NCBI RefSeq assembly: GCF_040183065.1
Contig: NC_091123.1
Span: forward strand, 105,862,321-105,926,320
Origin: Periplaneta americana
Lineage: Eukaryota; Arthropoda; Insecta; Blattodea; Blattidae
Length of the DNA stretch: 64,000 bases
Direction: 5' to 3'
This document shows positions 57,016 to 64,000 of the stretch, one piece after another; the first letter of the stretch is position 1, and the number at the start of each line of letters is the position of its first letter. The position numbers and the translations under genes are program-made. A model generated the notes under the pieces. The model made no database searches. It was not told the DNA's origin and saw nothing but the letters and a program-made list of their open reading frames with translations.

Positions 57016-57768
57016 TTTATATTATTTACAAAGCACATCACTTCATATCAACTATAATAATATTTACAAACCATAACAATTCATACTATTATCACATCAA
57101 TTTACATTACTTTCACAGTGTTTACTAAAAACACCCGAGACAAAACAAAGGACAAGCATGACACTATTGTGTTTACTGCTCTGTTTTACCAGTAACATGG
57201 CAGCGTAAACATGTGCAGACTGGTTTCAATTTTGGATAGAACATCAGTGCTCTGTGTGAGTCTAGTATACTATATAACGTCTTTGTAAAAATAATGTAAT
57301 TATATTGATAAACTTACTGGAAAATGTTGAAATATTGCATGAAACCTGGTGATGCAGATAACCTAAAAACCCATGAAACAGGTGACGAGTTGGAGGTTTG
57401 ATCTGTGATAATAAACCTAAATCGGTGAAAAATGTAATAAAATATTGCTTCGTAAATTTGGCAACAGAATGGGAGCAGGATAACGATCTAGTAAGCAGCA
57501 AGTATTTTAGTGACACTTCACAATAGCTGTAGTCATATGTTAGGACTGGCTTGGTAATGGCAATATTATTGATAAATTAACTTAATTTCTGGATAAGTTT
57601 GTTTGGTTGATAAGTATACTTAACAACCAGTTAATCTAAATTGCATAACATAACAAAAGCTTTCGACCAAGTTAGAAATCCAGGTGTTATTCCCCTAAAT
57701 TTCGTTTTATGTATTAGATATTACACTGATTGGAACACTTGAATTCAATTAATTGTTTTGCTAATTAT
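57016..57768. other. Non-coding gap between the THAP relic and the P-like element
   Basis: 57150-57240 is GC-richer and could hold the promoter or 5' UTR of the THAP relic (minus strand). Nothing else was seen. Confidence 0.4.
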
Positions 57769-57775
57769 GTACTAG

Positions 57776-60700
57776 CTAGACCTACATATATTAAAGAGAC
57801 CTGTTCATTTGTGGGTCAAACAATGGATCAACGTGTCTGCGTCGGAGTCCCAGTTTTCGCCGCTATGAGCACTAGTGTACAGACCTTGCTGACTCTTCTA
57901 ATGCAAGCGATTGCGTTGGAAATAATACTGAGACTCGATATTATACACAATTTTAAACATATTACACATTACTCAATGGAACATATTGCTATATTGTACA
58001 CCCAGAAAAAAATAATGTGGCTAATTGATGAAAAAAATTATAGTTATAATAATGTAAATTAAAATAAAATTATTACACTTCAGACTGGCGGCTCCCAACC
58101 GCCTGCTATTGGGACAGATACTGCAAATTAAACATATCCTACTTCTAAGTTCAGTGAAGTATAAATATAGTACTTAAGGTAAATACTTTACAGATTGCCA
58201 AGTATCTGAATTGAAGGTGGTTGGGGACCACTGATTTAGATTTACAGAGTTAATGCTTACCGGTAACTATGTTCAATCCGCAGTCTATATCATTCCATCT
58301 TGAACTTATAGACATCTGATGCAACAATTTACACTTTGTGAACTTTCCTCCAAAGTGGTTTTGTCTTTAAACCAGTGTTCTTAGTTTTGAGATTTTCTGC
58401 AATAGTTACTGATGTAAGGTCTAAGAAACTTATTTAGTAACAAGTTGCACAATTTCTTTACATGATCATCATCTGTCTTACTATACTGCATTTTTGGATT
58501 TTGACACAGACTACTTTTCAAGTACTGTCTTCAAGACGAGAGATCTGGGCTTAGGATGCACAAGAGGCACTCCTACTCGCACAGCAGCCACAACAATGAT
58601 ACTGACAAAATCCACTGTAGGATAAGAGTACCCGCCTCTGTTAACATTTTTTAAAAGTGCCATTGCAGGGTTGTTATCTTGAATGGACTCGAACATGACT
58701 TGACATTCTGAACATGTTATATTGTCTTTTATTTTTCGAATCAAGTAGCTGGAAATAAGAGAGAGAGAGAGTAGCTGATTGTAATGTCGTTTCCAAGAAG
58801 CTAGCATCTGTATTCTTTATTCTTTTCAGGTAGGGATTACAGCAACATTTGCAGGTCATCATTATCATTTTCATGCTTATCATATGCAATAACTCTTTTT
58901 TTGGATGGTGTCTGTGTCATAATTCATCTGCTCCTACAGTACCAGTGACGTTTGTATTAGAAGATGCTGAAATAATTCCAGTAACAAGAATCTTATGGAT
59001 TGCCTGCCTAACCACTACAGCATTCGTCTGGTCATTACTTCCACCTAATCTTCTAATGGAGCTGAACAAAATTTCTATCTGGCCACTAGAAAATGTTCTG
59101 GTAAGGACGAAATGATATCCAGATTGCAATAGATAACTAATGCACTTAGCAGTGGAGATAGAAGTTAAAACAAGAGCCTCATAAGTCTCATTACTAAGAA
59201 ATTGCCTTCTGGGATAAATGCACGATTTCTTCCAAGAACTTAAATATTCAATGAACTCATGTTCCAACCAATGAAGCCTCGAATCCTCAGTTTCAAAGAA
59301 ATGCATGGAATTCTCATCACTGGAATGAATGTGATAGGTCGTATTCTTGATATTATGCATCCCAAACCATTTCCTCATATATTCGAGGAACTCAGTAGTT
59401 CCCTTACAATTTTCAAATCGAGCTACACCAAATTTCTTTCCATATTCTTCGAGAGTGTGAAGAGTTGCCGCCACTTCATGAGAAAATATCTGAACCGCCC
59501 TTTCGGCATTCATCTTTTCAAAATTGCTTGGAGATAAATGCTTTTCTGTAAGGAAGCGAACTGTTTTCCATACGTCGTCTTTCTGGATGTCATAAATCAT
59601 TCTGAGATACTTAGGGCAGATTTCCTTCCCTTTATTCATAACGGACTGCTTACCATCAAGAAATATATTTCTCACATTTTTGATAATATGACAATAGTCA
59701 TAGAATAAAAATAGTGGTCTTTCAGGATCACAGGGATGGGTTATTTGTGGCATAGGTTTCCCTTCACAACGAAGGCCAAACATTTTTACATTGGTTGAAT
59801 GATTGTCGGTAACAATCCAAATTATTTTAAACCCGGCATCTTCAACCTGTTCTTTCACTTTCAAAGTGAGTTCTATCAGTTCACTTCCTGTTATATTACC
59901 TGTGAAAAAGTATTGGACTGGTATTACAAAATGGAATGCCAAACCTTGAAATACAAAGCAGGTGAGTCTAGTCGCTAAGTCAATTTGTTTTTCATTAGCT
60001 TTCTCCAACCCATCCATTTCCACAGTTCCGATTACAATATCTTGAATTCTCAGGTACTGAACTTCTGGCCTAATTGACATGTTGTCAATAATGATGGAAC
60101 CAAAAGCCCCTTCGTCCCCTACTGTTCACCTAACCGTTGAGCTACCAGGTCCCCAATTCTTCCTTGGTCGCGAATCCAGTATACCGCTTTAAGGTCGATC
60201 TACTTGGCAATGTAAGTAATGGCACACTACGAACAAATTTGTACATGCTTGTAGATCTGCTCTGCCATAAAACGCAATATCGAATGCTCAGTTTGCTCCA
60301 ATAGTGTTTAGTTTTTCCAAATGCACAAACCTGCTCTTTCAAAAATAAAGCGTGTGTATTGCCCTTTTCTACTTCAGCCTCAAGTTGTGCTATATTCGTA
60401 GATTCAATATCATTAGCAGCATTATATTGGTTTTTCAATTTCTTTATTGCAGCTCTCAGTTGCCCCACTTTACATTTTAGCCTCCTGTTTCTACAATTTA
60501 GGTTTAGAATTTATCCCTTTTTTGAAGAAGCCTATAATTAACATCAGTTTGTACAGCAATATGAGTTTTAGACACTGTGTACACACCTTCAATGCTATCA
60601 TTTACATCGGCGTATTCTTCTACATTGCTATTAGGTTTTTTCCTTGAGATAGAACTTGTCTGAAATTTCTGTCTTCTTTTCAGAACTCTTCTTGGTGTTG

Positions 60701-61295
60701 TATGTGTCCCTTGAAACAGAGAAGGAATAGTGCTGGTTTTAAGTATTCTTTTCTTTGTGTCACATCTATAATCTTCACTGAGAAAGTGTAAGTTACAGAC
60801 TACTCAATGATCTGACGGCTGCCAAAGCTTTCCTTCCTCTCCTATAATCAAAAATACTTTTTATTACTGATCTGGTTTATTTCAATTTGATGAAATTAAT
60901 AAACACCGCCAATCGATACATAAAATGCATTGGTAGAACAGCACTCCTTTTGGATAGGTTTAGAATTCTACTGAATTATAATATTGTGGACTTACCTTGT
61001 CTCAAAATAACTTTCGGCCATTTCTGTCTTAATTCTTAATCACACAGAAATTCGTGAAAAGAAATATTCTTGTCTTTTCCTTTTTTACTAGGACACAAAG
61101 GAACACAGTTCACCATTGCAAACACACAACTTATTTCTAACAACAAAGAGTGAGCAGGGCAAAGTTAATAGATAGGCAAGCAGACAATTCACGAGTAGGT
61201 CTGTACACTAGCGCTCAGTGGTCAAAGAACGAACTACCTGGGCAGACACACTTTCAAAGCAAATGAACAGGTCTCTTTAATATATGTAGGTCTAG
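57776..61295 (-). mobile_element. P-element-like DNA transposon, 3520 bp
   Basis: Perfect 36-bp terminal inverted repeats (CTAGACCTACATATATTAAA... and its inverse) lie at 57776-57811 and 61260-61295. A subterminal inverted block GAGC(A/G)CTAGTGTACAGACCT lies at about 57866-57886 and 61191-61212. A 7-bp duplication GTACTAG flanks the element (57769-57775 and 61296-61302). The single gene reads minus. The layout (THAP transposase, TIRs of about 31 bp plus subterminal repeats, short target duplication of about 8 bp, length of about 3 kb) is that of the P superfamily. The element lies in the inferred glutaredoxin intron. Confidence 0.95.
58511..61116 (-). pseudogene. P-element/THAP9-type transposase, multi-exon, inactivated
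   Basis: Exon 1 (61116-60996): MVNCVPLCPSKKGKDKNISF, HEFLCD, stop, ELRQKWPKVILRQ, with donor CAAG|GTAAGT. Exon 2 (from 60841 after ATTATAG, in phase): GEEGKLWQPSDH, stop, VVCNLHFLSEDYRCDTKKRI, LKTSTIPSLF. Together these make a full THAP domain (C4, C8, Trp33, C-x2-H, final P). Next are a coiled coil (LRAAIKKLKNQYNAAND...), the WSKLSIRYCVLWQSRSTSMY region, and a 387-codon frame (60080-58917). That frame holds the RNase H-like core: IIIDNMSIRPEVQYL, IVTDNHSTNVKMFGL, FLFYDYCHIIKNVRNI, and RTFSSGQIEILFSSIRRLGG plus SNDQTNAVVVRQ, as in P/THAP9 proteins. The C-terminal part (58807-58511) has SYLIRKIKDNITCSECQ and NRGGYSYP. The THAP domain has two in-frame stops, there are frame changes near 60510 and 60110, and the link near 58850 is unclear. 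Confidence 0.9.
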
Positions 61296-61302
61296 GTACT
61301 AG

Positions 61303-61793
61303 TTAACATTGGCCAGACCGCCCACCATCTTCCCAAAACAGAGGTCCAGGGCACATATTTTCCCCGTTAGAGTGTAAAGAGGTTGACAATATGTCAGTCA
61401 TAAGAAAATTTAATTAAAATGTATGTATGTATTGTATATATTTAGTAATATACTATATGCCATAGACCTCTACTGTGGGAAGATGGCCTGTCTGATGTTT
61501 ACTACATAATACCATTTTTTCCTATATAATTAATAACCAAATAATCCTCGTATCTTTTTAAAAATTTTAACACGTTACAGCATCTCTCTGAAGTGATTGT
61601 AAAAAGAAATTGAGGATATGATCGTCTTCAGGGTGGTTTGTTGAACTCTAATTTTCGTAGGACTTTATGATTTATTGAAGGTAGCACAGTAACAGTTTTT
61701 GAAGTTTACAAGCTTTATCTGTGACTGTCAGAACACATTTTAACCATTCACTAAAATTTTAGTCAATTATTCATGTACTGTTGTGAGTAAAAC
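61303..61793. other. Non-coding, nothing recognised
   Basis: AT-rich, with no gene or repeat class assigned. Confidence 0.5.
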
Positions 61794-62416
61794 ATGCTTC
61801 TTAGCAGTGAAGATGTCATAAGGGCAGTTGCATTGGTGGGGGATGGACACAGTCTCTGTTGTATGGCTTGGGTCATCGATCCATCACTAGATAGCATTTA
61901 TTGTGTGATGAGAAGCTAGTGGAAACTCAGAACATAAAACAGGAGATGGGGATCAGGCTGTAGAAGGAGCATAAGTGCTAGCTATGACAGATTTCTCACC
62001 TTGCACCATAACACAGCAGTCCAGACAAGAAATGGACTGGAAAATGTCAGGCATGAAAGATTGAGGAAGAAGGACAGTAAGAAGGAGTTTGCAAAAATTA
62101 ATCTTCTGTTCAGAAGACCTGCATATGGACCTCAACTAGAATTACAGCATAGGGAAATTCGTCTTCATTGTACAACGCAGCACCAGGGGTGGGCTCCAGA
62201 GCAGTAGGTCTCTGTCCTCTTCACTAATGAGAGCCATTTTAATCTCAGGTCTGCTATGGACAAGAAAGGGTGTGGAGAAGGCCTGAAGAGAGCTACTTGC
62301 CCGTTGTTTTCTCCTTAAGGACTCTATGTGGGGACATCTCAGTAATGCTGTGGGCTGGCATCAGCAGTGTGGCCCACACTGAAGTGGTGTTCATCGATTG
62401 CAAGACTCTCAGGTAT
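61794..62416 (+). pseudogene. Tc1-like transposase, N-terminal two thirds, broken
   Basis: From the ATG at 61794: MLLSSEDVIRAVALVGDGHS, then (with frame changes) RFLTLHHNTAVQTRNGLENV, RHERLRKKDSKKEFAKINLL, RRPAYGPQLELQHREIRLHC (the paired HTH region with GRP-like and R..AW..H..W parts), VLFTNESHFNLRS (first catalytic motif, with the usual Asp of FTDES as Asn), and VWRRPEE-like text to GGTSVMVWAGIS-like text. It ends abruptly where R1 copy 2 begins at 62417. The second and third catalytic regions are absent from the window. Confidence 0.8.
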
Positions 62417-62704
62417 AGTTACCCTTAAAAGGAATGAGACGACTCTTGGTCGTCGGAAGTTAAAGTTCTACAGTGCGGTTCACTCAATATCGACGTAACA
62501 ATAAATACCATGACATATACAACAAGAATTGTTACAAGGACCACAACAAGGACAAGGACCAGAATAAGAATCACAAAGAAGATAGTCATTTAAGGCCACG
62601 ATTTCACAACATTGCTCGAGCCACAAAATATCATTGCTTCTCTGTACCGAATGGCAAATACCTGCTATGGGATCTACATTCTGGACTGCTGCTGTCGCTG
62701 TCTT

Positions 62705-62774
62705 GTCTCGGTAGCTCATATAGTAGCGTGTCGGTTCCACTGTATAACCGAAACGTCTCGTGTTCGATCCCAGG
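62705..62774 (+). repeat. tRNA-like segment inside R1 copy 2
   Basis: Counterpart of 3065-3134, with the same A- and B-box-like motifs (TAGCTCATATAG; GTTCGATCCCA). Confidence 0.6.
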
Positions 62775-62966
62775 TAAAACTTTTTTTTTATTGTGGTGTA
62801 ATTAATTTCTTCAGAGTTCCTCGACTGTCTAATTTGTCGAAAAATATGGAATACTTTATGCCCAATTTCTGGGTCTTACAAGTGGGCTGGACCTCGTCAA
62901 AAAAATCTTACTTGGAAGTTAAAAGTATTCTTTCTCAAACAATAATCATAAGAAACAAAAAGAGAC

Positions 62967-63066
62967 CTATAAATGACAATTAAAATGTATTACATGTGCC
63001 GTCTATGCTTATCCTTAAGGATAAGCATAGACGGCACATGTAATAAATTTTAATTGTCATTTATAG
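62967..63066. repeat. 100-bp near-perfect palindrome without spacer
   Basis: 50-bp arms meet at CCTTAAGG (centre 63016/63017) with one mismatch that I can find. It is absent from R1 copy 1. AAAAAGAGAC-like sequence occurs on both sides of the inserted block (about 62956-62965 and 63107-63117). Confidence 0.95.
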
Positions 63067-64000
63067 TAATTAGCTTATCGGCCCCATCATGCCTCTTAAA
63101 TTTTTAAAAAAGAGACGTGTTAACTTAAAATCTTGTCCACATGCCATCAGCTTCTATTACAGCTCTAAGTCAATCCGGCATGGATGTCACGAGATTGTGG
63201 AATAGGTTCTGATCCCCGGCGAGATCTTCCCAGGTGTCAACAACGTGATTCCACAATTCGTCCCGCTTTCGAGGGCGTCAGTGGGTATAGGTGGCTATTC
63301 TGTAGTGACATAAACATAGAGTATCTCTTGGAACTTTTCCGTAAAAGTAAATGAAATTCACTCCTTGAAACTGACAACCTTAGTCGTAGCGTAATTTTTC
63401 CACCAGCATACAAGCTGAAGTAGCACAGTCATTTATAAAATTTTTGTACACAGAATTAGACTGAATTTCTATTCGACAGAATCTATAATTAATGGCTTGT
63501 CTGAACATGATAAACAAATCCTAAGTGTTTCCAGTGTCACTGAACAATTTCAAAATATTAATTTAAAAACTAAAAAAGGGTCGTAAATGCTGTATCTAAT
63601 GATTATTTACATTTATGTCTACAAAATGAATCTTGGAAAAACGTATATGATACTGGTACTACTGACATTAAGAGTAAATGTATTGTATCTTTCACTTAAT
63701 TTCAGAATCACTTCAGTGGATGTTCTCCACTCAATGTTGTGAAAAAATTCAAAAGTAAAAAAAATGTAGATAACGCAGGGACTTAAAAACCTCATGTATT
63801 AAAAAGAAGAATCTCTATGTAATGAGCTGCAATGTAATGATCCTCATGTTCTTAAATACTACAAGAAGTACAGTGTAATTTATAAAAAATTATGAAAGAG
63901 GGAAATAGAATACATTTGAATAGAAAAGTACAAAATTCAGATAATGCAATTAAAGCTATTCGGAATGTTATTAAAGTTAAACTTGTAGATATTCTAAGAA

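Larger units (their letters stand above)
62417..64000 (+). mobile_element. R1 repeat, copy 2 (internally deleted, runs off the window)
   Basis: It begins AGTTACCCTTAAAAGG inside the Tc1-like gene and follows copy 1 (2777-5702) in the same orientation at high identity. A palindrome of about 100 bp plus flanking bases is inserted at 62967-63105. The part corresponding to about 3513-4999 of copy 1, most of its transposase, is missing: the sequence jumps from GGTATAGGTGGCTATTC (about 63300) straight to TGTAGTGACATAAACATAG. Confidence 0.9.

Noticed and set aside
57730-58062. 110-codon ORF at the left end of the P-like element
   Set aside because: It starts in the flank and crosses the terminal repeat, with no similarity to known proteins.
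58917-60080. Interpretation of the 387-codon frame as a host THAP9 gene
   Set aside because: Perfect terminal repeats and a flanking duplication enclose the whole gene, which fits a mobile P-type element better.
1-64000. LTR retroelements, Polintons or other virus-derived sequences
   Set aside because: No paired long terminal repeats, protease/integrase or capsid-like reading frames were recognised. The reverse transcriptase pieces all fit non-LTR elements.

Overview
This window is a transposon-rich, AT-rich stretch of an arthropod nuclear genome, almost certainly insect. The best guess is a cockroach, possibly the American cockroach Periplaneta americana. That guess rests on several short repeat-encoded peptides which I recall as recurring in that species' gene predictions, for example MAGLCEGGNE... 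from the LINE 3' end and MSPGSSTESYPAF... from a SINE. It comes from memory, not from a search. Host genes are few: a CDC50/TMEM30-type flippase subunit in one uninterrupted ORF (37123-38229, +), and the first exon of a mitochondrial monothiol glutaredoxin of the GLRX5 type (54311-54566, +), whose second exon I cannot find before the window ends.

Layout. 1-2.7 kb is unique-looking sequence with a 481-bp near-perfect palindrome. 2.78 kb to at least 5.7 kb is a long repeat (here called R1) carrying a broken Tc1-like transposase. A second, internally deleted R1 copy in the same orientation starts at 62417 and runs off the window end. 6.8-9.3 kb is a DNA transposon relic with Harbinger-like and hAT-like pieces. 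9.33-11.47 kb is a large imperfect inverted repeat with a 753-bp TIR element in its loop. 14.1-15.0 kb is a tandem duplication with a LINE fragment inserted in one unit. 16.0-22.3 kb holds two DNA transposons fused tip to tip: a THAP-domain element and a PIF/Harbinger element with MADF and transposase remnants.

25.47-36.76 kb is a PIF/Harbinger element with an open 373-aa transposase and a convergent two-exon Myb/SANT-like accessory gene. It is swollen by nested LINE, SINE and other insertions. 37.1-39.4 kb is the CDC50 gene, followed by a SINE with a clear target-site duplication. 40.7-51.4 kb is a dense patchwork of SINEs, mariner/Tc1 pieces and several copies of one LINE family. 52.9-54.3 kb leads into the GLRX5 exon. 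56.6-57.0 kb is a THAP-domain gene relic. 57776-61295 is a P-element-like transposon with perfect 36-bp terminal inverted repeats. 61.8-62.4 kb is a Tc1 fragment cut by the second R1 copy.

How the parts relate. The Harbinger transposase and the Myb/SANT-like protein are a known partner pair: one catalyses excision and insertion, the other is thought to bind the ends. Three elements here (16-22 kb, 25-37 kb, 57-61 kb) carry THAP, MADF or Myb/SANT DNA-binding modules. Short internally deleted LINE copies with both ends kept, and several MITEs, look like passengers of larger parents. No CRISPR array, rRNA gene or convincing stand-alone tRNA gene was seen. The tRNA-like segments all sit in SINE-like contexts. 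No LTR retroelement, Polinton or other virus-derived element was recognised.
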